Source: Ophiura sarsii
Lineage: Eukaryota > Echinodermata > Ophiuroidea > Amphilepidida > Ophiuridae
Assembly: GCA_035610835.1 (NCBI GenBank)
Contig: CM069455.1
Coordinates: 15,559,266-15,623,265, forward strand
Direction: 5' to 3'
DNA: 64,000 nucleotides
Of the stretch, positions 28,201 through 41,800 are shown in pieces (positions within the stretch are counted from its first letter, which is position 1; each line of letters starts with the position of its first letter). The position numbers and the translations under genes are program-made. The notes under the pieces are model-generated. The model was not told where the DNA came from. It did not search any database and saw nothing but the letters and a program-made list of their open reading frames with translations.

Positions 28201-29794
28201 GCCGAATGCGGGTTTTTTCAAGTTTTTTTTTTTTTTTTTTTAAATATAAAATATTGAAATCCTTGTAAAAGTGAACTTTTGTATTTAAGATGATGTGATC
28301 AATGAAAATCTGAAAAATCGGTGAAATTTTGGGATTTTTTTGTTGTTGTTGAAAAAAAAAGATGAAAAAAAAAAGTGTTTTTCAGATTTTTGTTTTTCTA
28401 ATGCGCATCAATAAACTAACGCGCGCGGGAGCTTTGAGACAAACAATTAATTTAATTTGGCCTAATATGTGGCAGTCCTTTATGACCAGCGTAGCATTTT
28501 TATTACCACTGACGTCATGTGCCACCTGGCTTCAGAATACCATAATGTCACGATCGTAATTACAATACGTTTTAATATCGCGCTTTATATTTTTGTTTGC
28601 ATATGGAGGCAGGGATTAACACTTTCCACATGACTATTAGTTTTTAAACAAGTTTTCTGAAAAATCTGTTTTGTATTAAAATACAAAACAGATTTTTCAG
28701 AAAACTTGTCCAAATTTAAAAGTCTATCTCAAGAATTACTGAACCAATACCTAAGCATGTTTGTACTTATTTTAATGCATTTGGAACGGTGATTCCAAGT
28801 ATGGTGCTGACTTTCAATAATCTTGACATTTTTTTTAAAAATTTGTGAAATTCTGGAACTGTCGTCTGCAGACGCCTGCCGCATGGAAAGTGTTAATATA
28901 CTGCTATGAATTGAAACAGTCGTCACTATATTTCACCATAATCTGAGAGTTTTTAACAAATAAAATTGAGCAGTATTATGATGGAATAGTCAACATGATG
29001 GTGGGAAAAACCATGTATTCTAGAACTGATGATAAATAAATTAGATATCTGATAACAATCCTAGATTTATAAACAAAAGCATTTGAGAACAAATTCAACC
29101 AATTCAATATTTCAAAATATGTTATAATTATTAGTACGATAAGCATGCTTTCAAAGCCATACAGGGTCCAACAGAAATTCTATGAGCCAGTACAAGTGTA
29201 ATTCACTTATACGGCGAGTTTAAACAATTTTACCCGCCAGCCGGTCGGGTACTTTTACATCTTCACCTGCCCGATGCGAAAGTTACCAGTGGCGTACCCA
29301 GCTTTTGGAAACTGGTACGACATAGTTGTATCGACAAAAGGCATGATGTACTGACAAAAAAAAATTTACAGACTCAAAAACAAAAAAAATCGTAAAAATT
29401 GCCAATTTTTTTCTCCGTCAGCAGCTGAAATCTTGATAAGTGGGGGTGGGTGGGGGGGGGGGGGGGGGGTAGGAGTGACGTTGTGCTCAAAATCGGCAGA
29501 AAAATACCCCATGGTCAAAAACAGAAATGTACCGACGGAGGCTCGTGTGTACCGACGGGGTTATTTCAGGGAGGCCACCGGGGGCCCCCTCTGGGTACGC
29601 CACTGAAAATTACCCGCAATGGGCGGGCCCGGTGGATGCTATTTCCAAGCTTGAATCCATACACACAAGTTATTGAGTATAATAAACTGTTCCCACTTCA
29701 TAAATACAAAATCTGTGATGCATGCAATAATGATTGAATGGATCAGATCAGGCAAATGCATGCATTTACTTGCAGGTCTCAGTGTATCAATGAC

Positions 29795-29825
<31 letters not shown>

Positions 29826-32800
29826 AACCAACCAAACAAACAACCAACATTTGTGACGAATCACTTAATAATAAGGTATATCTTGTCTACTTATGTAGAG
29901 TAAAAATAGCTTGTAAAATATCAAGAAAATAAAGAAAAATACATATCCTAACCCTACCCCACTTTTTTCCAGAATTTTTTTCTGCACGGCGAAAAGTTAC
30001 CCGAAATATGGCTGCCACGACCACCCCCCCCCCCGGATTTGAACCACGGACCTCCGGCACACATGGCAAGGGATTCTCCACTACACCATGAGTGTCAACG
30101 CTACTTGGCGCAGTATACTGCGCTGAAGTATAGGCTGGGTTCATCAAAAAACTTCCACGCCGGATTATACAGGCTGGGTCGTGGTATTTTGTGGTATTTG
30201 GTAGGGTTAGGGTTATAGTGTTTATTAATTTCCATCAATAAAGAGGACCACTTTTTTCATTGATAGTTTAAAAAACCCATTAATCTGTCAAAATGTTTAA
30301 TGTGTCAAGATATACCCCTTAGATGTAATATTTCATATCAATTCCATGTATTAAAGAATGGTTAACGTGCATTCTATAACATTAATAATACCAGTATTCA
30401 TTTGAATATAAAATAAAACTGTGCATGCATAATTTGTGAATATAAATCAGTGCATGCATTAAGCATGATGCAATATGATATTTGATATATATTATCAAGT
30501 CATGCCTTTGACGTAGCAAATAAAACATGCAATTTATTACGTGTAATTGAGCAATCATATATTACAATGGACATTCATTATATTTAATTAAGTACCGCCT
30601 ATTGTACAATGAAAGGTTCGTCATTGGTTGAACTTTAACAATATCATTATTTATTTTGCTAGATTCAACTACTGTACTGACGCGTGTATAGTCCCATACT
30701 CGATTTAAGTCCCACTCCCTAATTAAGCTTATATCTCAGACTGCGGTGGGCACCCGTCTTACGTCCCAGGGATAAAGAGTAGTGTAACAATTAAGCCTTA
30801 GAAAAAATAATTTTCAGTAACTCAGCCGGACACAAACATCATTGAACTTTATTACAAATAGGCATGAGTTATCCCTAAAATTTCTCTTACGTTGTCATTC
30901 GGTGCACCACGGGCCCAAGGAATCATATAACAATAGCGCATCGTAAGAAGATGTAAATATTTATGAAATCCATCGTGACTCATGAGCGAAATAATGCCTG
31001 TATTTACTTGTGTTTTGTTATAGGTTTTCTTGGCCAATTTGAAAATTTTATCAACCAAATTAGTCTTCCAAGTTCCAGTATTCAAATTCGCGCTAAATTG
31101 AATGATTATCTAAACGTATATTTCTATTTCCTTATAACAGCATTCAATTTCATTTACATAAATTCTATTTCATTTTAACATCGACCAATCTCATTTTCAA
31201 GTATTTAATTTCATTTTGACGCATTCTATTTACGTATTGAATCATCACATATATAAACAATGCATTCAAATTAGCTTGTGTGTACGTGCACAAGGTTTAA
31301 TGGTCATAATTACATTTTCATTTATACGCATTCAATTTAATCAGAAGTATCAAAAGTATCAGACCATCAAAACTTGAGTACATTCTTACTGAATAAACTC
31401 TCCGGGCTCCTGGACTATGTAGGTATCAAATGGGATATCAATGTTTATATCATGATATATAATTTTAATTTTATTCCTCGTTTCTAGGAGTTCAAAAAAT
31501 TAGGCCAAGAAAAATAAAGTATCTGTCTCACATACCCGAGTACATAAGTATGCTGAAATCAATCATGCATCATTTGTTGTGTTGCCTTAAGAGTCTATGC
31601 CTGAGAGAATAGGATGATATGACAAAATCTAGGAACATGAAGGTTGTCCAATATTGCTCATATATGGTTTGCTGGGTACAGTTGATGAAAGATTCAGGTT
31701 GACAAAGTTTAAAAATTCTGACCCCCCTGACTTGGATTTTCTGCCCCATGGCATTTTAGCCCCATTTTGAGCTATAAAATCATATAAAATCGTTTAAATT
31801 GTCTCTGTTTCTAAAGGCACAAAATGGGATTCTTTGCATCAACTGATTTTTGAATCCAGTCCATATATCATTGATATACAGCATTGGTATTGTGTAGATT
31901 CAACCAAAAATCACCCGCCTCATTCTGAATTACGAGGGGGGGTCACAGAAAAAAGTGCCCCTACGAGGCATTGATTTTTGTGACGAAAAAGGGGCAATCT
32001 TTAAATGTGAATAGGATTTTATCCCAGCAGTGAATTGAAAAATTTCTTTCATAGCCGAATAGCTAAATCACTTGTCTCTTCAGAAAACATAAATCTGTTC
32101 TGGGGAAATGGTTTCTAGATACACCCAATGCAGTGTTTCTATAAGGCATTTTAGACATTTTAAAACAATTGAAGATATATGATTTATTTGAGATATTGTT
32201 GTAATACAGGAATGTAATTCAATCAAATAGGTCACAGACTTTAAGAATATATTTATATTTGTATCTAAATGATTGTTTCTAGACAGAAAATATTTTTGAA
32301 GTGTTTTGAAATAAGATATTGTTGTTTTGATTTTAAAAGGTTACTTAAACCATACATTGCTGCTTTTGAGCAGCGATAGCTTTATCCCAAAGTCTCTCAC
32401 ATCAGAGAATTGAAGCAAAGGTTTGTGTAATCAAAGGTAATCTTTTGAAGCAATCAGTGTTTCTAGATTGTATAGTAATATAAATTAGACACAATAGTTT
32501 GCTTAGAATAGGTCAGGTTCAAATATACAAATAGCCTACGTCAATCAGTTTTTTTACATCATTAGTTTTAAATACATTGATCCTAGTGTCAATCAAACTG
32601 GAAATGTGGAATTGTCTAAGGGTAAAAAAAGTGTTTCTATTTTATAGTATTTTTTTCCAAACGGGAGGATGACTGATCCATGGGTGGTGTGTGCTATAAT
32701 AGATATTATACAAATATATACTGCCATGAGAGACTCTGGTTAAAACTATGGGCCAGAGGTGATTGCAATAGTGCTGTTTTGCTGAGGGGCGCAGCCCCGA

Positions 32801-35800
32801 AGCTAAATAGCCTATTGCAGTCACCGAGGGACCATAGTTTTAATCCAGAGACTCGAATAAAGGCAGTATATAATTGTTTTAGATACGTCATATTTCTAGT
32901 TCAAATTTCAAGTATAAAGTTCAAATTTCAAAAATCATCCGGTAAGTTCCAATTTTCATCAGTTAAAAAGCTTTAAAAGTTCAATTCAAAGGCAGTGCAT
33001 CGAACGGTCGTGACGCTGCGCCCGGGGATGCAATCGTGCGCCTTCTCGCGTCACGCGGAGTACAACGCCGCGTGAAACTACCGGCGCACTGGTGCGCCGT
33101 AAATAGTCTTCTTGGGAGCCGTAAATAGTACTTTTGGGAGCCGTAAATAGTACTTTTGGCAAAATAGAGTGTTTATTTTTGATCATGTGACCCACTTTTA
33201 ACCAATCAATGAACAAGAATATATGAATGACGTATATAATCTACTATAGGACTATAACAATTGGACTATGACAATTGAATATACGTTATCACCCTTGATA
33301 TAAATGCATCTATAGATGCAATAGGACAAAGTGTTTCTATATAGTAGAGGCACAATTCCCATCATTATCCCAATAAAATAACTAGGGCAAAAGTTAGTCT
33401 CATAGATAGATAGATGGGAAATGCATCACTTTCTAGTTTTATCTTGTCTAATTTTGTAAAAGTATAGTTTTAAAAGTGGAATGTATGTATTTAGACCACT
33501 AGACACTCATATCCAGAACTTTTGCTTTGTTAACACACCTAAATCCAAGATGGCCGCTAAAATGGCTGCCAAAAATGTTAACATTCTATAAATTGGCATA
33601 TGAACCAAAATGTATGATCAGATCTACAGCCACTAGGCTTTATTGTAGACATGTAGTGAATGCTGTCCCATTAGATTTGGGGGTATAGGTATAACATAGT
33701 TTTACAAAACAATTGTTTTAGGTCATTTAATATCAAATTAATCATTTTGGCAACCATTTTGTAAAGTGATACAGAATCAGAATTGTCACAGAGGTGGGCC
33801 TTATCAGTTTAGAACATACTAGTTGGTGAATTTGATGTAATATACACTCACAATCTATTTTGGATTACCATACACTCATGTAGACTATATTTACATTTAC
33901 AGCGGCCATTTTGGTGGCCATCTTGGATTTAAAGTACATTGTTACAATGCAAATATACTGGATACGAGTTACTAGTGGTCTAATACATACATGTACATCC
34001 CAATGTTAAAACTATAATTTCATCATACATGTTGGTTATGTTATCCCATTTTATGGAATTCCGACAATTAGTTCAGTCATTATGGGACCTATTTTGGTGG
34101 CCATTTTGGATTATTAAGTATGTTAACAAATCAAAAAATATTGGATATGAGTTACTAGTACATACTAGTTACTAATACATACATCCCATCATTAAAACTA
34201 TATTTTCATGATACATTTTGGTTAATGTTATCCCATTTTACTGAATGCAAAATTGGTTCAGTCATTTTGGGACCCATTTTGGGACCCATTTTGGGCGCCA
34301 TTTTGGATTTTTAACTATGATAACAAAGCAGAATACTGGACATGAGTTACTAGTGGTCTAACACATACACCCCATCGTTAAAACTATACTCTGATCATAC
34401 ATGTTGGTTCATATTATGCCAATTTATGAAATTTTACCATTTTTGGCGGCCATTTTGGCGGCCATCTTGGATTTAGGTGTGTCAACAAAGCAAACGTTCT
34501 GGATATGAGAGTGTAGTGGTCTAATGCATACATCCCACTATTAAAACTATACTTTCACCATACATTTTGATTGCTATATGTCATTTTATGAGATCTGACC
34601 AGTTCTGGCGGCCATTTTGGACGCCATCTTGAATAATCCCTTAGCATAGCAAAATTATTTTTGGTAACATTCTGAATATGTTTTAGAACCATAAAAGTAA
34701 GTAAAAAAAGTTGGTTTTGGGGAGTCCTGGGGAGAAGGGGGTGTACGGTAACCCCTGTATATACCCGACTAATATGTGTTCTTGTTTTAGAAAATATTAA
34801 AAATTACTATATTATATTATATTCTGGATTATATTATCCAGACACATTTCCCCAGCTAAGTTTGAATAGTTTTTGATAGCCAATGTGTCATGCTATGAGA
34901 CTACAATCAGGTTATTTTAATTCACTGCTGGGATAAATTCCTGCAAGCGATTGAAGATAGCCCTATTTTTACATAAAACATAAAGATATTTGAGGGGGGT
35001 CCTAAGTGGGACCCCCCTGGTGAGGAAGAAGGAGTTAAGTGCAATTTGGTTTGATCTTCACAATACTAAACCCATGTACTTACAATATTTTAACTTGATT
35101 AACAAATAATTTGACAATGGACATCAAGGTTACAAGTATGAACATTATGCAAAAATGGGCAATTATATGCAATTTTGGGAGATTTTGGGGCTTAAAAGGG
35201 GCTAAAACTTGATGGGGCACAAAATCCAAGCTATAGGGGCCAGAATTTTCAAACCTTGTCAGCATGAATATTTCATCAAGTACATATACTAAACCAAAAA
35301 AGAGCAAAATCCGACAACCTTCATGTTCCGCCCACCATTTGGTTTTCTCAGGCACGCACTCTTAACACTTTCCATGCGGCAGGCGGCTGCAGACGACATT
35401 CCAAAATGTCACAAAATGTTTGAAAAATGTCAAAATTATTTAATTTCATTACCATATTCAGAATCACCATGAGAAATGCATTGACATAAGTACAAACATG
35501 CCTAGTATTGAGTCAGTAATCCTTGAGATAGACTTTGAAAATTGGGAAAGGTTTCTGAAAAATCTGTTTTGTATATGGTAAAACTAATAGCCGCGTGGAA
35601 AGTGTTAAGAGCCAAACATATTGAGGTTCTTTCACTTGGTAGGGTTTTTCCCCTTTTTTAAAATATTACTGACAGACCGTGGCTTACGGGCGCACAGCAC
35701 TAAATCACTCCTCGTTTTGTGTAATGGTAGTAAGTTCCGGCAAAAACAAAAACCGGGGTTGTGATAAAATGGGGTCCTTTGGGAATAAGTTTGGCATGAG

Positions 35801-38800
35801 GGTAGCATTTTATAATTAAAATGAAAGATAATCTCTTGTACTTTGCTCAGGATATTGCAAAATAATGATTTTCGATTGTACCGAAAATTTATCATGTGGA
35901 TGAACACACATGCTCGGAGGCGGTCAGAAGGCGAGCGTCCGGGATGAAAATAGGGGTGGCGCTGTTTAAATGATCATATCGTAAAATCTAATTGGAAGGG
36001 GTATCTGTTCTTGACGATTTTATGAAAATTTAATATTTGTTTGTTAGAATAAAGCATTTGAGACATTCCAAAAAGAGTTACTAAATAAGGACCCAAAATC
36101 GTGACTCTTTTAGCTCTATTTTACACGTAATCCAATGGGCGGTATATTTAGTGGCTGTCATGGTTCATGTCAAATTTACTTATGTTTCTACAGTGAATAG
36201 TTAAAAACTATTTTTTCAAGCAAACTTGTTCATTTCCAGCTGAAAATGGTAATATTTTAACAATTTGGGTACAATTTAAATCTTTAAAAAAAATGTAAAA
36301 ATTGCGACTCTAATTTTTGAGATTTTAGGGTCGGTCGCTGAGGGCAACACAACAATTTATTTTGGGTCCATATCTTGTGGAGCAAGTCTCTTTTTACATA
36401 GTAAATGTCAAATTCTATTGTGATAATTGGGAGTACAATATGCACCGTTTGGTTTGTGTAATGAGGCATGCAGTATCATAATACCGAGGTTTACTGTCAA
36501 AGCAACAATTTTCACCTGTAGAATTTGTTTGTGGTTTCCAACCTTTGGGAAATTTGTGAGGGTTGTAGAAATCACGAATCAGGCGGTACGACACAGTGGC
36601 ATAGCTCAGGGGGGGGGGCAGGGGGGGCAAATGCCCCCCTGACGAAAAAAACCAATTTGGGCCCCCGCCCCCCATCCCCACAAAAAAATAAAGGGGGTGA
36701 GAAAAAAAGGAAATAGGAAAAATTTGAGAAAAAAGATTGAGGTTATTAGCCAAATAGAAGGAAAAATTGTACATGTAGTACATTTATCATGTTTATTGTG
36801 CGATTTTGTTTTGGACTGTGCGATTTTGTTTTGGACTGTGCACATTTTTTGGACCTCAACCCCCCCCCCCCCACTTACGTGAAATTCACGAGGTAAGTGA
36901 CTAGAATTTTTTGGGGGGCAACCTTTTACGAAAATTTTAGAAATCTTGCCCCCCCCCTGAAAAAAATCCCAGCTACGCCACTGGTATGACATGTAACTCA
37001 TTAAGGGTGTTTCAATTCCAATGCAAGAGGTGGTTATTGGTGGGGATTGATGGTGATTGATGGTGATTGTCTGAATAGAAACAGGCAATCATCACCTTTT
37101 CACCACCTCCATCACCACCAAGATAACCTATTATTTATGGGTTATTGGGGGTGATCTTGAGTAGAAACAGACTGCAGTTATTTTAGTGGCGACAACTAGA
37201 TTCTATGCGCCATGATATACTTGCGCGCCATACGGGAAAAGATATTTTTTGGGGCACCCAGGTGCTGGTTACTAAGATGGGCGCGTGATGGTTTGCTTGG
37301 ATATGCTGGCCGTGCGCATATTTTAGTGAACTTCCGGCATCACCACATTTTGCTGTGTCACCACCTATTGGTCCCGAATAGAAACATGCATTTAGAGGTT
37401 ATTGGTGGTAATGATTATAATTATGATTATGATTATCACCACCAATAACCACCTATAACTGGTTATTGGTGGTTATGGAATAGAAACACGCTTTATAACA
37501 AAAAATACATTTTCTTGTTTCTTTATACAACTAAAAAATGTCCCATCCCTGCATAAAATGCATGAAAATAAATCCACCATGAAAATGTCAGCTTTCAAAG
37601 TATTTTGCAATGCAGTTTGTTTATATCAAGACTGGTTGTTACTTTCTATCTTTTTAAATGTCAAATTCCAGTGAAATTTACTATATGTGATGCGATCAAG
37701 CGGAAAGAGTCGTATGTCAGGATTTTTTTGCTATCTTTGATTGTTTATTACTATCAATTATACATGATCACATAATTTTCACATTTCATAGTTTCATCAT
37801 GTTGGGAATATTGATTTTGAGTTACGGGTCAAAAAAAGTGACAAATTCTTATGTTTTTTCTTTTTTTCTTTCTCAGTTGGTTAACTGTTTGTAACTTAAA
37901 AACTAGAAAATTTAGTCGACGAATTTGGACCATACTGTCACTTGCTTAAATGATGGATAAATATCAAAATTCAAAACTGCCAACATGTGACTTATTTCGC
38001 TTGATCACATCATATATAATTCCTAACTTTCGATTTTTAAATGTCATGACCCAGGGATATTTCAGATATAAGGTTCACACAAAGAAGAAAGGAAGGGTGC
38101 TGACATTTAAAAATTGTTAAAGGTTATTAGGCCATTCTGAACACCTTTTCCTGATATTTTGAATGGAACAGTTGGGAATGGGAAGTTCTAACACATGCTA
38201 AGAGAATTAGAAATAGTTGATAAACATTATCTTGATTTTAATTTTAAAATGCTTTCAGCATAACCAAACCTATGCTTCTTTATTCCAATATAGACATTTA
38301 TCAACCCTAACTCCCTAAGCGTGTTTTTGACATTCAAACTATATGGGGATTGGGGGAAAGATCACTGTTTGCCCATACCAGGATCTAACCCGAGCCGCCG
38401 GCGTTGAAGGTGGAAGTTTTGAATTGTTGAAAAAAAATGTAAAAGAAATGTTAACATTGTTTGCATTTTTTTATTTTTTATTTTTTAAATGGTTGAAAAT
38501 TCACTAAAATTTCCTGAATATTGGCGATTCCCTCCACCCCAAAAAAAACAAAAAAACAATGACTGACCGAACCTACCTGAGGGTCCCTTTGCCTGTAGAA
38601 CAGGGCATAAATAACTATTTCTAAGAGATCAAATGGAATGCAATAATAAAAGTTACAATTCCATGACATAAATTGTATAAACAGTGCGATTACATAAGCT
38701 GTATAGTCAGTTATTTGATTGTTCTCTAACTATTCTACCATGAAAATCATTCATTTCAACCATAAGCTATAGTCTGGAACTCATAATACTAGTCTTATAA

Positions 38801-41800
38801 ACATAATCTGATTTACCATGAAATCAACCTTCCATTGGTAATATATTCCATAGATTACATGGATGGGTAATTTGCTATCTCTATGGTATAAAGCAAGCAA
38901 ACAGTAATGTCAGGGAGGGTAAAATAACTATAGCATTGAAAAGCCCTGTTCTGTCACTCCAAACTTTAGTACTGTAAAAGTGTACATTTGTGCATATGAA
39001 CATTTTTGTGCTTTGTACATTTTGAACAATGTTGCTTGTTTTTATTTTTGTGATTCTCAGCCTCTGATTTTGGAGCGAAAAGCGTAAAAATAAATGTAGC
39101 ACGTAAATGTGCACTTTAACAGTACCCATGACCGCGTTAAGTGACTGAAACACCCCCCTTTTTCTTGTTTTAGTCTAAAAAGACTGCCTTATTTCTCTGT
39201 GAAATCACAAATATTTTGGGGCTTAAAATACATATCGTCACATATTAAAAACAACCCTTTCCGATTTACCACCCTTTTCAAATAAAACACAAATAAAATG
39301 TTGCTTTGATAAGACCCTTCCAATTCCATCTGATCATAATATAAAAGCCGCTTTTGTAATTCCCTTACACAAAATTCATGCTAATCTACAAGATCTTATA
39401 AAGATGCAGTTTCTTCCCCGTCATGACTGGGGCAGAATACCATTTCTCAGAATTTGGTGATATTAAAAAGGGCTCTTTTTTGTGAATTTCATGGGGCTGG
39501 GAGGGGGGGGGGGGGGGCAAATCACAAAATTAATCTTGGAAGACATCCTTTTTTTGCAAAGCTTTATGCAAGCATATAGGTACCGGACAGATTAGGAGTG
39601 ATGGTACCGGGTGCACGCTCGTGTGGCGAGGGTTGCGAGTCCGAGCCCCGCTACAACCAACAAGTTTGAGTCCTTTACATTGCCTACTTACTACATGTAG
39701 TACTAGAAGTTGGGAATGTTTGTAGAATATGTCCCAACTTGGCACTGAATTAGCTGCTGTCTGGATGTTGCATTATTTATATACATTGTACAATGAGGGC
39801 AATTGCTTAATTGTAATACAAATATGAATTAAAATTATAAATAAAAAGTGGATATCATGCTAAGTGATTAGGCGACGCAAAACCCCTGTTCTGTGGGCAA
39901 ACAGACCTCTCAGGTAGAGTCGGACGGGTGGGGTTTAGTTTGTTTGTTTTCAAAATATTTTGGCAAATGCTGGTGAATTATTAACAATTTCTAAAAATTT
40001 CAAAACATTTCAATAATTTTGCAACAAATTTAAACCATTTAAAAAATTGCAACAAATTTAAATCATTTCAAAAAAATTGCAACAAATCTAAAACATTTGA
40101 AAAAGAAATTCAAACATTGTTTTTAAAGAGTTAAGCTTACGAATACCCTACCATTTGTAATCCTCACTGTGTAAGTGTATGGGTCTTTCTTTAAAAGCCC
40201 CATAGAAGACATACAGTGGTAGGGTATACTAAAGGAACTCCTTGAAATAAAATTCTACAAATATGGGTCGGTCTGGCCCATAGAACAGGTTTGCCTATTT
40301 TAGTAGCCCCATGGTTCGGCATAATTCTGTTATACCCTACACACCTACATTGGTAGTATGCGTCGTTCTTAAAAATCATGCACTATGAATACCTCCGTGA
40401 AGGGTATAACAGAATTACTCCCTTATGGTCTTTCAGAAGACACCATTGATTTGTATTTTTGTGTTCAGAAGACACCATTGATTTGTATTTTTGTGACCCA
40501 TACCCCAAAGTACTCCTAAAAATAAAATTAAAAATAAATGCTATGTACACATATCAAATCATGCATAAACAACATATGACATCAATCATGCAAACAATTC
40601 CCTATCTAGTCATGCACAGCTACAACAACCATCTATGACTTACATTAAAACCGCACTATCCCTGTACGTTGGCAAATTATCATGGTGAAAATCAAATTAA
40701 AAATAAAAAAACAAAGGAAAGAGAGAAGTAGAAAGAGGAAAGAAAGGAGAATATTGTGATTATGAGTTAGTTTTCCATCACCAAAATATAAACACTGTAT
40801 AATATAATATATAATATGATATTAATGGACATAATGGACCATTTGATGACAATAATAAACACAAGTGATTTACCAAACCAAAATCAATATAGATAGACCA
40901 TTCAGATATGTTAGCTCACTGAATTGTAATAGTCCTTCAAGAAGGACCCTAAATCTTGACAGTAGTAAGCCGCTGAAGGGCGAGTACCGAGCCCGTAGGG
41001 TGGGAACACATGGTGCGTGTGTGTGTAAACCCAGGACGCGGAACATCGTTTTGTTTTTGGAATGACCATATTTGGCATTAGCAAGTCACTGCTTATAATA
41101 TTATAATAAGGCTTGCTGTAGGGGTATTATATCAAAGTTGAAGGACCTCACCCTTCAGGCTTGTCTCGCCCTTCAGGTTCGTCTTGACCTTCATGCTCAC
41201 TGGCGAGAAAAGGCTTACTGATATATCTTTGAAGGAACAGTAGTAACAAGTTAAAAATCTCATGATATCAGTAAGGAGACTTAAAACTGTAGTACTTTGG
41301 GCCATAGGGTTCTATGCTCAAGTTATGCGTGACGTTAGCACATATTCTAGAGAACACATCATCGTGATAACACACACGTAACTCAAATGTCATTGCGTTT
41401 GCATCCACGCGATCAAAGAAAACTGCTGCCCATGGCGCAGAAAGTGCTGCGCCTATCACAAGATTGCCGGCTGACCTCACTTCTGAACTTGAAGCTGACA
41501 CAGAGTTATAGAGGAAGTGATGGGGTCAAAGGTCATTTTACGTGGACAGGTTCAATTCAAGGTACTAAAGTGGAGGACCAATTATACTTTAATGATTCAA
41601 TTAAAGAATTGGAAATCAAATGTCAAGGGCATACAAGCAGACAATGACATGATGAAACAATGCTAGATGTATCACCCAAAATTAATATTCATTTTGGTTA
41701 TCAAATCACTGTGCGGTGACCATAAAAAATATGAAAACTGCTATAAAATACCAGATGATGATGTAAAATATGTACTTTTTAACAATACACTGGTTGAACA

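Larger units (their letters stand above)
31590..35356. mobile_element. Composite inverted-repeat block of about 3.8 kb
   Basis: About 190 bases at 31590-31780 are complementary to 35170-35356 (shared GGAACATGAAGGTTGTC and, with one mismatch, TTGATGAAAGATTCA and GACAAAG). A second inner pair, TTTATCCCAGCAGTGAATT near 32021 and AATTCACTGCTGGGATAAA near 34920, keeps the same symmetry. The centre holds a hairpin (32715-32872), a GC-rich segment and a 170-185-bp tandem repeat. No transposase seen. It may be one large foldback transposon or an old inverted duplication. Confidence 0.6.

Noticed and set aside
36606..37088. 160-codon minus-strand frame
   Set aside because: Runs through a hAT-type miniature element and its C/G runs; no protein similarity.
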